DNA of 52,500 nucleotides from Glandiceps talaboti (GCF_964340395.1 NC_135570.1:17017822-17070321), one strand, 5' to 3'. Positions 1-10,837 are shown, counted from the first letter of the stretch. Notes: a model not told the origin generated them from the letters alone. Numbers and translations: made by a program.

Positions 1-232
1 CAGTGATATGCAAATTAATTCTTAAAATCTTATTGACACAACTAGCCCTAACAACCATGACCATGCCCTTAGCAATAGTGAAGTGATTATGCATATTGCA
101 ATGATGACAACAGGGATGGGTAGGTAAGTGAAGAGAGATTAAAAAAATGTATACAAATATGCCTGGCAACAAGACCATGCCTTTAGCAAAAGCCAAATGC
201 AGTTGTGCTATAATGCCATTGGTGCTATATTT
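1..232 (+). repeat. Family A modular repeat, 3' part, cut by window edge
   Basis: The segment carries the Family A tail: paired phrases like 'accatgcccttagcaa', an 'aaaaatgtatgcaaatatgcc'-type phrase (here with small changes), and the terminal 'cagttgtgct' block. The same order is seen at 39600-39892 and in the last part of the copy at 50934-52475. The 5' head would lie outside the window. The terminal 'cagttgtgct' is the inverse of the 'agcacaactg' that begins the family's 5' head. Confidence 0.75.
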
Positions 233-985
233 GTATTTTTTTTCCCTTTCTTTATCATCCTAGAAGTGGTAACAAAGCTCAAACAAAAGGCAACAGTGTA
301 AAATGTATGTCTGGGTAGTATTGCTGTCTATTCAATGTCTGTCAATCAATGTAGAAAGCCTTTATAACTCTCTGCCTTTCAGTATACTCTGTACTTCCTC
401 AGATGTACCCAATGACAATATACTTATAATAAGTCGCAGTTTTCATGGAAGTTTTTTGTTGTTGTTGAATCATGTTCTTGGTTATAAAGATGAAGGAAAG
501 CATTGTTATACATGTATTAGTTGTTCCTTTGTGATCAGGAGACAGCAAAGTATTAAAATTCACAAAGATATATTTATAGTCCAGTAGTTCTTGTTTTGTA
601 GGAAGACACACCAACTAATCAGAGAGAAGTACAGTTATTAAGGTTGTACATGATTGGTTAATAGTTCAAGTAAGCCATGTATTCTTGACTGTGATTGGCC
701 TAAACCAGAAGTGGTGAAGTGGTGCTACTTGAAAAGGGTTGTCTGTATGGTTTCACAATTTATACATGTACAGAAGCCTTATATTGAAACAAAAAATAAA
801 AAAACAAACTTTTATTTTAGATTTACTGTTTGTCTGGTGCATTTTTTCTTCCCTTGCTTACCAGCATCACATTTTTACCCCAATCCCACAGTCCTTTATA
901 GTTGTGACACCCTCCAATGTAAACTTACATTTGATAGACACACTGCCCCACTGTTATGAAACACTACCTGTCCAACTATGCAAGT
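233..985. other. No gene seen
   Basis: AT-rich single-copy-looking DNA. Overlapping ORFs of up to 101 codons (654-959 among them) have low-complexity, cysteine- and phenylalanine-rich translations, no recognisable motif and no splice context, so I do not call a gene. Confidence 0.6.
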
Positions 986-3930
986 TACCCACTTTTGATA
1001 ACTAAGTCAATCACCCACTCTTGATAACTAAGTCAGTCACCCACTTTTGATAACTAAGTCAATCACCCACTCTTGATAACTAACTCAATCACCCACTCTT
1101 TATAACTAAGTCAGTCACCCACTCTTGATAACTAAATTACTAAGTCAGTCACCCACTTTTGATAACTAAGTCAATCACCCACTCTTGATAACTAAATTAC
1201 TAAGTCAGTCACCCACTTTTGATAACTAAATAACTAAGTCAGTCACCCACTTTTGATAACTAACTCAATCACCCACTCTTTATAACTAAATCAGTCACCC
1301 ACTCTTGATAACTAAGTCAGTCACCCACTTTTGATAACTAAGTCAATCACTCACTCTTGATAACTAAATCAATCACCCACTCTTGATAACTAACTCAATC
1401 ACCCACTCTTGATAACTAAGTCAGTCACCCACTCTTTATAACTAAGTCAATTACCCACTCTTGATAACTAAGTCAGTCACCCACTTTTGATAACTAAGTC
1501 AATCACTCACTCTTGATAACTAAATCAATCACCCACTCTTGATAACTAACTCAATCACCCACTCTTGATAACTAAGTCAGTCACCCACTCTTTATAACTA
1601 AGTCAATTACCCACTCTTGATAACTAAGTCAATCACCCACTCTTGATAACTAAGTCAGTCACCCACTCTTGATAACTAAGTCAGTCACCCACTTTTGATA
1701 ACTAAGTCAATCACCCACTCTTGATAACTAAGTCAGTCACCCAATCTTGATAACTAAGTCAATCACCCACTCTTGATAACTAAGTCAATCACCCACTCTT
1801 GATAACTAACTCAATCACCCACTCTTTATAAATAAGTCAGTCACCCACTCTTGATAAATAAGTCAGTCACCCACTTTTGATAACTAAGTCACCCACTCTT
1901 GATAACTAAGTCAGTCACCCACTCTTGATAACTAAGTCAGTCACCCATTCTTGATAACTAAGTCAATCACCCACTCTTGATAACTAACTCAGTCACCCAC
2001 TCTTTATAACTAAGTCAGTCACCCACTCTTTATAACTAAGTCACCCACTCTTTATAATTAAATCAGTCACCCACTCTATATAACTAAGTCACCCACTCTT
2101 GATAACTAAGTCAATCACCCACTTTTGATAACTAAGTCAATCACCCACTCTTGATAACTAAGTCAGTCACCCACTCCTGATAACTAAGTCAGTCACCCAC
2201 TTTTGATAACTAAGTCACCCACTCTTGATAACTAAGTCAGTCACCCACTCTTTATAACTAAGTCAGTCACCCACTCTTGATAACTAAGTCAGTCACCCAC
2301 TTTTGATAACTAAGTCACCCACTCTTGATAACTAAGTCAGTCACCCACTCTTTATAACTAAGTCAGTCACCCACTCTTGATAACTAAGTCAGTCACCCAC
2401 TTTTGATAACTAAGTCACCCACTCTTGATAACTAAGTCAGTCACCCACTCTTGATAACTAAGTCAGTCACCCACTCTTGATAACTACTCCAGTCACCCAC
2501 TCTTGATAACTAAGTCAGTCACCCACTCTTGATAACTAAATCAGTCACCCACTCTTGATAACTAAGTCAGTCACCCACTCTTGATAACTAAGTCAATTAC
2601 CTACTCTTGATAACTAAATCAGTCACCCACTCTTTATAACTAAATCAGTTACCCACTCTTGATAACTAAATCAGTCACCCACTCTTGATAACTAAGTCAG
2701 TCACCCACTCCTGATAACTAAGTCAGTCACCCACTCTTTATAACAAAGTCAGTCACCCACTCTTGATAACTAAGTCAGTCACCCATTCTTGATAACTAAG
2801 TCAGTCACCCACTCCTGATAACTAAGTCAATCACCCACTCTTGATAACTACGTCAGTCACCCACTTTTGATAACTAAGTCAGTCACCCACTCTTGATAAC
2901 TAAGTCAATTACCTACTCTTGATAACTAAGTCAGTCACCCACTCTTGATAACTAAGTCAGTCACCCACTCTTGATAACTAACTCAGTCACCCACTCTTGA
3001 TAACTAACTCAGTCACCCACTCTTGATAACTAACTCAGTCACCCACTCTTGATAACTAACTCAGTCACCCACTCTTGATAACTAACTCAGTCACCCACTC
3101 TTGATAACTAAATCAGTAACCCACTGTACTCTTGATAACTAAGTCAGTCACCCACTCTTGATAACTAAGTCAGTCACCCACTCTTGGTAACCAAGCCAGT
3201 CACCCACTCCTGATAACTAAGTCAGTCACCCACTCTTTATAACAAAGTCAGTCACCCACTCTTGATAACTAAGTCAGTCACCCACTCTTGATAACTAAGT
3301 CAATTACCTACTCTTGATAACTAAATCAGTCACCCACTCTTTATAACTAAATCAGTTACCCACTCTTGATAACTAAATCAGTCACCCACTCTTGATAACT
3401 AAGTCAGTCACCCACTCCTGATAACTAAGTCAGTCACCCACTCTTTATAACAAAGTCAGTCACCCACTCTTGATAACTAAGTCAGTCACCCATTCTTGAT
3501 AACTAAGTCAGTCACCCACTCCTGATAACTAAGTCAATCACCCACTCTTGATAACTACGTCAGTCACCCACTTTTGATAACTAAGTCAGTCACCCACTCT
3601 TGATAACTAAGTCAATTACCTACTCTTGATAACTAAGTCAGTCACCCACTCTTGATAACTAAGTCAGTCACCCACTCTTGATAACTAACTCAGTCACCCA
3701 CTCTTGATAACTAACTCAGTCACCCACTCTTGATAACTAACTCAGTCACCCACTCTTGATAACTAACTCAGTCACCCACTCTTGATAACTAACTCAGTCA
3801 CCCACTCTTGATAACTAAATCAGTAACCCACTGTACTCTTGATAACTAAGTCAGTCACCCACTCTTGATAACTAAGTCAGTCACCCACTCTTGGTAACCA
3901 AGCCAGTCACCCACTCTTTAAAACTAAATA
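986..3930. repeat. Minisatellite, 26-bp unit, about 110 copies
   Basis: Tandem units built on 'gtcacccactcttgataact', with common variants 'ctttataact', 'cttttgataact' and 'ctcctgataact'. Some units lack the second 'gtca' and are about 20 bp long. A block starting at 2591 is repeated at 3298 with an exact 707-bp offset, shown by the rare variants 'gtaacccactgtactc' and 'ttggtaaccaagccag' recurring in the same order. A second shorter duplication has a 156-bp offset (about 1340 and 1496). The array is full of stops and is not coding. Confidence 0.97.
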
Positions 3931-4055
3931 AATGGTCATTTTCTCTGGCCTTTGGATTTTTCGATCAGACCGACAAAAAGTCACTGACCCTCTCTGTACA
4001 ACTCAAAACAGGCTGCCCCCACCACCCAATCACTAAATTCTAAAACATCATGTTA

Positions 4056-5731
4056 GTATGTCTCTACACACAAGTGACTCTTAATATATCTACTGTATAC
4101 ACAAGTGACTGTTGGTATATGTCTATACACAGGTGACTGTTAGTACATGTCTATACACAAGTGACTGTTGGCATATGTCTATACACAAGTGACTATTGGT
4201 ATATGTCTCTTCACAAGTGAATGTTGGTATATGTCTATACACAAGTGACGGTTGCATATGTCTATACACAAGTGACTGTTGGTATACATGTATATCTATA
4301 CACAAGTGACTGTTAGTATATGTCTATACACAAGTGACTTGGTATATGTCTATACACAAGTGACTTGGTATACGTCTATACACAAGTGACTTGGTATACG
4401 TCTATACACAAGTGACTGTTGGTATACATGTATATCTATACACAAGTGACTGTTGGTATCTGTCTATACACAAGTGACTGTTAGTATATGTCTATACACA
4501 AGTGACTTGGTATACGTCTATACACAAGTGACTTGGTATATGTCTATACACAAGTGACTGTTGGTATATGTCTATACACAAGTGACTTGGTATACGTCTA
4601 TACACAAGTGACTGTTAGTATATGTCTACACACAAGTGACTGTTAGTATATGTCTACACACAAGTGACTCGGTATATGTCTATACACAAGTGAATGTTGG
4701 TATATGTCTATACACATGTGACTGATAGTATATGTTTACACACAAGTAACTTAGTATATATCTATACACAACAAGTGACTGTTGGTATATGTCTATACAC
4801 AAGTGAATGTTGGTATATTTCTATACACAAGTGACTGATAGTATATGTCTACACACAAGTGGCTGTTAATATATCTACTGTATACACAAGTGACTGTTGG
4901 TATATGTCTATACACAGGTGACTGTTAGTACATGTCTATAAACAAGTGACTGTTGGCATATGTCTATACACAAGTGACTATTGGTATATGTCTCTTCACA
5001 AGTGAATGTTGGTATATGTCTACACAAGTGACTGTTAGTATATGTCTATACACAAGTGACGGTTGCATATGTCTATACACAAGTGACTGTTGGTATACAT
5101 GTATATCTATACACAAGTGACTGTTGGTATATGTCTATACACAAGTGACTGTTGGTATATGTCTTAACACAAGTGACTGTTAGTATATGTCTATACACAA
5201 GTGACTTGGTATATGTCTACACACAAGTGACTGTTGGTATATGTCTATACGCAAGTGACTGTTGGTATATGTCTATACACAAGTGACTGTTAGTATATAT
5301 CTACACACAAGTGACTTGGTATATGTCTATGCACAAGTGAATGTTGGTATATGTCTATACACATGTGACTGATAGTATATGTTTACACACAAGTAACTTA
5401 GTATATATCTATACACAACAAGTGACTGTTGGCATATGTCTATACACAAGTGACTGTTGGTATATGTCTATACACAAGTGACTGTTAGTATATGTCTCCA
5501 CACAAGTGACTGTTGGTATACTTCGATACACAAGTGACTGTTGGTATATGTCTATACACAGGTGACTGTTAGTATATGTCTACACACAAGGGACTGATAG
5601 TATATGTCTATACACAAGTGACTGTTGGTATATGTCTACACACAAGTGACTGCTGGTATATGTCTATACACAAGTGACTGTTGGTATATGTCTACACACA
5701 GGTGATTATTGGTATATGTCTACTACACACA
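4056..5731. repeat. Minisatellite, about 28-bp unit, about 60 copies
   Basis: Units are built on 'tatgtctatacacaagtgac' followed by 'tgttggta', with a shorter class lacking 'tgt'. Two long-range duplications are visible: the block beginning 'ttaatatatctactgtatac' at 4081 recurs at 4866, and the block with 'atgtgactgatagtatatg' and 'acaacaagtgactg' near 4690 recurs near 5337. A minus-strand ORF at 4123-4305 is only a translation of the repeat. Confidence 0.96.
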
Positions 5732-5740
5732 AGATTTACC

Positions 5741-5777
5741 ACCCCCCCCCCCCCGGCAGTAAAAACTGATTGCTCCC
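5741..5777 (-). repeat. Orphan terminal end of the element type seen at 7676-8398
   Basis: A poly-C run followed by 'ggcagtaaaaactgattgct' is the inverse of the left end of the element at 7676 ('gggagcgatcagtttttaca' then a poly-G run). No partner end is visible nearby, and the neighbouring foldback begins directly after it. It is either a truncated copy or the edge of a composite element. Confidence 0.5.
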
Positions 5778-6102
5778 TTATCGATAAATTATTTGACTAC
5801 TACATTTTGGACAACTTATTTTGCGCTTCCATAACTTATTTGAGTCGACCACCACATTCACTTATTTTGCGCTTCGATAACTTATTTGAGTCGACCACCA
5901 CATTCACTTATTTTGCGCTTCGATAACTTATTTGAGTCGACCACCACATTCACTTATTTTGCGCTTCGATAACTTATTTGAGTCTACCACTTTGTACATC
6001 TAGACTTGTACATCTTTTCGGGCATGGCATGGCATGGCAAGTTATCGAAGTGCAAATAAGTTGTCCAAAATGTGGAAGTCGAGTCAAATAAGTTATCGAT
6101 AA
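5778..6102. mobile_element. Foldback element with internal 46-bp tandem repeats
   Basis: About 61 bp at the left (5778-5838) is inversely repeated at the right (6039-6102). Both outer ends carry the palindrome TTATCGATAA, and both arms contain 'attttggacaactta' or its complement. Between the arms are about 3.5 direct units of 46 bp ('cttatttgagtcgaccacca' recurs at a 46-bp period from 5831), then a (ggcat) short repeat. The arm is itself a diverged 46-bp-type unit. No transposase is present, so this would be a non-autonomous foldback element. Confidence 0.7.
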
Positions 6103-6766
6103 TTATGTCACGCATACAGCGCCATAGTTTTCGGCGTTATAGCTTGGAACTTAATTAGACGAGTGAAAGTTGGGGTCCCAAGATTTACTCCACTTGCTGC
6201 AGTGAACAACGCTGGGCATCTCATTACACATGTAATATCAAGGAGGAAACAGAGTATATGAAGTAGCCCTAATAATATTGACCTTTGACCCTTGGGGAAC
6301 TCCAGAAAAAATAGGTTGAGTCCTTCAACGATCTTCAACTACAAACCTTTTCTTTCTTCCTGAAACCAAATTAATTGTTTATTTGTTACTTTTTTTATAA
6401 TTTGTTCACAAATATCTATTTTTGTTTACTGTTTACCTTTTTTACTTTTCCAAAATATTTTTCCCCAACAAGGTGTCATTTAATAAAGAAAATACTTATT
6501 TTAAAAGCTGGTGTTGGGTGTGTTTTTCTAAACTAATTTTGACTGACTTGTTCTTTTGGCCTTACTATGGCCTATGCATCGACCGTATTAGAGATTGGAG
6601 AACGTCTCTTGGCTACCTTATTATTCTTAATGAGTTACATCAACCGAGCGGCGACCCTTCCAGAATGAATGTCAGCAGCTCCTGTAACCAGTGGAAACAC
6701 TCTCCACGCAGAGGGCGCAATCCATTTCATGCCATCTTCTCATTCTTCTTACATGACTGGCCGCTT
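6103..6766. other. Unassigned segment with CTCF-like word
   Basis: No supported gene. A 138-codon + strand ORF (6422-6838) is the longest in the window. Its start is phenylalanine-rich noise and its end runs antisense into the LINE fragment. The word 'cgcagagggcgc' at 6707-6718 resembles a CTCF core but is imperfect upstream of the AG. Confidence 0.4.
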
Positions 6767-6879
6767 TCAATATATGTTGAAGATTTTGCAAGTGAGTGCG
6801 AAACAAAAAATGGGAATGATCAAAGCAGATATTTGTGACACAAAGTAAATAAAAATAATGAAAGACAGAAAATTGAATA

Positions 6880-7330
6880 GCAAAACAAATATTAAATAGG
6901 TATTGTATTGAGTTGTCCAAGTGTGATGCCATTTGAGATTTACTTGTCTAGTAAATAAAGCGTCAAGTGATCCTACAGTTACAATGTCTGGTGGTGGATT
7001 GTTCCATTCTGTAATGGTTCGAGAGAAAAATGAATATTTTCTGTAGTCTGTTTTGAATGTTGGTATTTTATATCTTTTACTGGACATATGTCTGGTGTAT
7101 CTTGATGGAGGTTTTAGATGCTAATCATTATTAAATGATTTATAGCAACTGTTCCTGCTGAGATGTTATGGAACATTGCTAGCCTGGCCTCTTTCCGACT
7201 GTTCCCGCTGAGATGTTATGGAACATTGCTAGCCTGGCCTCTTTCCGACTGTTCCCGCTGAGATGTTATGGAACATTGCTAGCCTGGCCTCTTTCCTGCA
7301 TTGTTCTAGTGCTAGTAATGTCACAACATC
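6880..7330 (-). pseudogene. LINE (CR1/Jockey-like) reverse transcriptase ORF, 3' end, degenerate
   Basis: Read on the minus strand from about 7330, the translation gives LEQCRKEARLAMFHNI, then after a disrupted stretch KYSFFSRTITEWNN and a PPPDIV...SLDALF tail. This matches the layout of the C-terminal end of non-LTR retrotransposon ORF2 proteins: an RRKEARL-like motif, a basic stretch, SFFPRTI..WN, then the final SL..F helix. The reverse transcriptase catalytic part is missing, so this is a 5'-truncated copy, as is usual for LINEs. A 50-bp segment is present three times at 7147-7296. Because 50 is not a multiple of 3, that expansion breaks the reading frame. Canonical FPRT reads FSRT here. 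The fragment cannot encode an active protein. Family assignment within the CR1/Jockey group is inferred from motifs only. Confidence 0.8.
7147..7296. repeat. Three tandem 50-bp units inside the LINE remnant
   Basis: 'gttcccgctgagatgttatg' recurs at 7151 (one base different), 7201 and 7251. The last two units are essentially identical, so the expansion is more recent than the insertion. Confidence 0.95.
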
Positions 7331-7382
7331 ATAAAATATGAAATACAATAAAAAGCATTGTAAACAAAACAAAGCTACAATT

Positions 7383-7573
7383 ATTGTAGTCTTGTTGCTA
7401 GACGTTCGGGCTTTTTCGGATACGATATGCGAATATGAAGTTTGCTGTGCGAACGAAGTTCACAGTGAGGGCTTGCCCGAACATCCATCCTTGATAGCGA
7501 TGTTCTGTCGTGTGTCGTATTACATCGGAAGAAGACGTACCCGTGGTCTCAGTATCAGCGGCTAGACTACAAT
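7383..7573. mobile_element. Small inverted-repeat element, candidate MITE
   Basis: 'attgtagtct' at 7383-7392 is inverted at 7564-7573 ('agactacaat'), with further loose matching inside. A second inverted pair (GTTCGGGC at 7404, GCCCGAAC at 7475) lies within. The interval is richer in CpG than its flanks. The evidence is only two short inverted pairs, so this is tentative. Confidence 0.35.
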
Positions 7574-7675
7574 ATTCCATAGTCGGATCAGTAGATGTTT
7601 ACACTTACTGCCTAATGTGCTAATTGGGCAAATAGCCCGCGAGTTTGTTCGAGGATTAGCAATCTACTAATTAAA

Positions 7676-8398
7676 GGGAGCGATCAGTTTTTACAGCTGG
7701 GGGGGGGGGCAAATCAGGGGAGGATCACCTCAATTTGGGACTCAAAGAAGGGGGAGGGGTCATCATTTTTACAAAGTGAATAGGGGGATTCACCTTATTC
7801 TCAACAACTAATCGAAATCATGAGCCACGCTGCTGTACTTAAATTTCCATACATTTACTAAACAACAAAATGTCCATATAATAAACCATGGCTATAAATA
7901 TACGTTCAAATATAACATAAATTCTTTGTCTCTTGATACATCTCATGCATATGACATGGAGTCACAACATTGCACCTTTAAGCAACGATTTTGTTAGAAA
8001 TGACTTCTCAATATTGCAAGCCATTAGTTGCATTGTGTCATCATGTGCTATAAAAACTTGCATATGTAGCTGTACACGTAACACATAAGAAATGAAATAC
8101 CTTAAAATGTACTATAGTGGCTCTAAAATATGTGCCTCCATTGACCTGAATTGCTCACAAAACACGGGAATCTAGGGTGAGACACACTTTCAAATAATTT
8201 AATGAATTTGTACCTTTAAATGGTACTCAACTGTGCATGTTTTCCCCATTTTTTTCAAAATCAGTGTGTTTTTCAATTTGTCAGAGAGGGGGTGTTGTTT
8301 TTGTTGATGATTTGTAGGGGGAGGTCACTATTTGTAAGTACATGTACAGCACGAACAAAAAAGTCACCGGCCAACCCCGGCCGTAAAAACTGGTCTCT
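7676..8398. mobile_element. Non-autonomous DNA element with terminal inverted repeats
   Basis: The left end 'gggagcgatcagtttttaca' followed by a G-run is inversely matched at the right by a C-rich stretch then 'ccgtaaaaactggtctct'. Subterminal G-rich tracts ('gggggaggggtc', 'gagagggggtg', 'gggggaggtca') sit at both ends. No transposase is encoded and the interior is AT-rich. No clear target-site duplication was found. A similar end lies at 5741-5777. Confidence 0.6.
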
Positions 8399-8800
8399 AA
8401 TACAAATGTTGATAAACTCTGATAAAAGCAGTGAGAAGAAACAATAATTATGATGGCAGACTTTAAAACTTTATTTGAAATATATAGAAAATAAGAAAAT
8501 AATATTAGCAATCCGGAAAATCTCGAGAACAAAATGAACTACAGGTCATGTTCCCTGTGGTAGCACCTGCAGTCTAGTTATGCGCCTTCCTCACAGTTCC
8601 TACATTTCTTGTAACTAGGGAGTCATACCTATCTATTTTTGAATAAAAATTGTTTTTAAATGTATACATTTTGTGAATTTATTATAACTGTTGTGGCGAA
8701 ATACTGTTGCTTTCAAAGACATGCTGTCAAATTATTTCTAAAGAGTTATACAAGTTTTAATTTATTCTCATCTGTTTCAAATGGGTAGGTCAAAGGCTCC
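8399..8800. other. No gene seen; upstream flank of the promoter
   Basis: AT-rich DNA between the element at 7676-8398 and the promoter. Nothing recognisable. Confidence 0.5.
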
Positions 8801-8822
8801 ATTCGGCCTGATCAACAGTACG

Positions 8823-8858
8823 CTGCATTCTGGGATTGAATAATATATCGCCATTTTG
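8823..8858 (+). promoter_or_regulatory. Candidate core promoter: ZNF143-like and YY1-like sites
   Basis: 'ctgcattctgggattg' (8823-8838) is the complement of a CAATCCCAGAATGCAG word, close to the ZNF143/Staf site found in animal housekeeping promoters. 'cgccattttg' (8849-8858) is the complement of CAAAATGGCG, the YY1 consensus, which in animals often lies at or just after the transcription start. The pair sits about 360 bp before the first coding exon, in a stretch with raised CpG. Transcription would start near 8840-8880 by inference. No TATA box is needed for this promoter type. Confidence 0.6.
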
Positions 8859-9037
8859 TTTATCGTCGATGAGGTTGACTGACCGAAGTTAGAGCTCCGT
8901 AATCTCGACGTCTGTTCTCTGTTTTAACATGTGGATTACAGATTTGTACATTAACTGATTGCTTTTACCTGGATAAATGCAGATCGAGGTTTGCCGGAGG
9001 TAAAAAAGACTCTGAATTACAAAGCGTTGTGGTCGCT

Positions 9038-9079
9038 ATGGGTTCAACGGGGATCATGGCGGAATCCCGAATCTACTGA
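9038..9079 (+). other. Upstream ORF 1 in the leader (13 codons)
   Basis: A short ATG-to-TGA frame in the predicted 5' leader; its peptide begins MGSTG. The internal 'gatcatggcgga' also resembles a YY1 word, so this may be promoter DNA rather than leader. Confidence 0.35.
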
Positions 9080-9168
9080 ACAGTGAACTGTGCTGTGTTG
9101 TTTTGCATTACTGTCTTTTAGTTTGATATGAATATACTCGATAGATGAATAACCGCCAGATTACCTCC

Positions 9169-9201
9169 ATGAAAGCCAAAGACTTTATAACGAAAGGGTA
9201 A
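9169..9201 (+). other. Upstream ORF 2 in the leader (10 codons), ending 10 nt before the main ATG
   Basis: ATG at 9169 and TAA at 9199-9201 give the peptide MKAKDFITKG. Only 10 nt separate its stop from the main start at 9212. Such spacing usually allows little reinitiation, so it could dampen translation of the main frame. The same spot (gggtaaga at 9196) could be an alternative 5' splice donor that would skip the main ATG. Confidence 0.4.
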
Positions 9202-9211
9202 GACTGATACC

Positions 9212-9861
9212 ATGGCGGGGAGAAACATCCGGAATCGGAGTGTCAATCTGATCGAAGTGTGAGTACATATTATTCAAATGGTTCGTTATAAATGTTGATC
9301 TAACATTACAACATCTAACGCTAGTAATATATCGTATTCAATACTTGCTCACAAGCTTACAAGTTCTTTAACAGGCCATGAATTAAATATGGTGTCTATT
9401 TTACGATTCTGTGTTATGATCGTGTTGTGACATTCTTCCGATTCATTGTCGTTAAAACTTGGCAGGTGTAAATGTGAAATTAATCATGTGGATCTTTAGA
9501 AAGTTGTAAATATTCGATCGTCAGGATTATTGTGACATGTCAAACACTATACTTGGCATTTTTTGACGAAATCGACTCACAGCTTTGCCAATTTAAAAGA
9601 CTATTTTATTGCGATGACAGCTATTGAAATTAAGAATGGTAGTAAATAATTCTCTCAGAATTAGTGTAATTTGTTACATGTATGGGATTTTGTTTCGTTT
9701 CGAAGCTCAACAAGTACTCAAGGAATGTGGCCACACTAATCGTTACTACTTCTAGGTACAGTATTGATGACACGATGGCCAAAGTCATAGAAATGTCATG
9801 CAGAATGAAAGATCTCATTGCTGCTAGAGGTCGAGGCTATGGCAGAATTTTACAGCAATAA
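9212..9861 (+). CDS. Two-exon small protein gene, 50 residues, function unknown
   Basis: Exon 1 coding part is 9212-9258 and exon 2 is 9756-9861; the intron is 9259-9755 (497 bp). The start is in a strong context (ACC ATG G) and follows a CpG-rich leader and promoter. The donor is GTGAGT at 9259. The acceptor is 'ctacttctag' ending at 9755, with a good branch-point word (cactaat, near 9733-9739) about 17 nt upstream. The exons hold 47 and 106 nt, together exactly 51 codons including the TAA stop, and the junction codon is GTG (V). The protein starts MAGRNIRNRSVNLIE, has a middle part with AKVIEMSCRMKDLI that looks helical, and ends in a basic, glycine-rich tail (RGRGYGRILQQ). It has no signal peptide or membrane segment. 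I do not recognise the family. The exon composition is plainly different from the flanking AT-rich DNA. It could be a complete microprotein, or a short isoform of a longer gene if another splice route skips this terminal exon. Confidence 0.6.
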
Positions 9862-9863
9862 AA
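9858..9863 (+). terminator. Polyadenylation signal AATAAA overlapping the stop codon
   Basis: The stop TAA (9859-9861) lies inside AATAAA. Cleavage would be expected about 10-30 nt later, leaving almost no 3' untranslated region. A moderately GT-containing stretch follows near 9880-9905. Confidence 0.45.
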
Positions 9864-9881
9864 CATTTAGCAATTCTATTT

Positions 9882-10382
9882 ATATTGGCGGTCTCGCTTG
9901 AAATGTCCATAAGTCCTGAACACTCTTTTTAATCTTAAAAATAATATCAACATTCTGTGCACATACAAATACAATATGTCATGTAATTTCTATTTAACAA
10001 ATACAGTACAAGCTGTGTCACCATGTTTACATCATTAAAGGGGAATTTTAGACACATGGGGCAACTCTTTATGAACAAGTTGAAGTTACTTTAATTGGCA
10101 AAGGTATTATAGGTATCTAGTGTACATGTATTATACATAATTGATTTCATGTCTTTCTCACATTCTTTGTTGTTAAGACTGATATAAAAGACTATTGAAT
10201 CACAGCAAAATTGTCATGAAAGTAGTTAATACAAAGACAGACAGTGGAGATAGCTGACTTGGTATCCTTTAAATGGTTGTTTGCTTAGAGATAAAGAATG
10301 GCTTAATAGAACTTAAAAGTAATATTATTCATCATAACAAAGAAGTTACTGTAATGGAAATACAGACATGTGTAATAAGTTT
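9882..10382. other. No gene seen
   Basis: AT-rich DNA downstream of the small gene. No exon-like frame with splice sites was recognised. Confidence 0.5.
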
Positions 10383-10837
10383 GTCAGTCATGTAGTACTA
10401 GTGCTTGTTTAGTATTTGTCAGTCATGTAGTACTAGTGCTTGTTTAGTATTTGTCAGTCATGTAGTACTAGTGCTTGTTTAGTATTTGTCAGTCATGTAG
10501 TACTAGTGCTTGTTTAGTATTTGTCAGTCATGTAGTACTAGTGCTTGTTTAGTATTTGTCAGTCATGTAGTACTAGTGCTTGTTTAGTATTTGTCAGTCA
10601 TGTAGTACTAGTACTTGTTTAGTATTTGTCAGTCATGTAGTACTAGTACTTGTTTAGTATTTGTCAGTCATGTAGTACTAGTACTTGTTTAGTATTTGTC
10701 AGTCATGTAGTACTAGTGCTTGTTTAGTATTTGTCAGTCATGTAGTACTAGTGCTTGTTTAGTATTTGTCAGTCATGTAGTACTAGTACTTGTTTAGTAT
10801 TTGTCAGTCATGTAGTACTAGTACTTGTTTAGTATTT
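10383..10837. repeat. Minisatellite, 35-bp unit, 13 copies
   Basis: 'gtcagtcatgtagtactagt' recurs every 35 bp without indels. The only variation seen is a G/A difference at unit position 21 ('gtgctt' or 'gtactt'), with A variants clustered in neighbouring units. Confidence 0.97.

Noticed and set aside
6422-6838. 138-codon + strand ORF
   Set aside because: The start is low-complexity and phenylalanine-rich, its end is antisense to a LINE fragment, and there is no splice or promoter support.
9630-9818. 62-codon minus-strand ORF
   Set aside because: It is the antisense shadow of exon 2 of the small gene.
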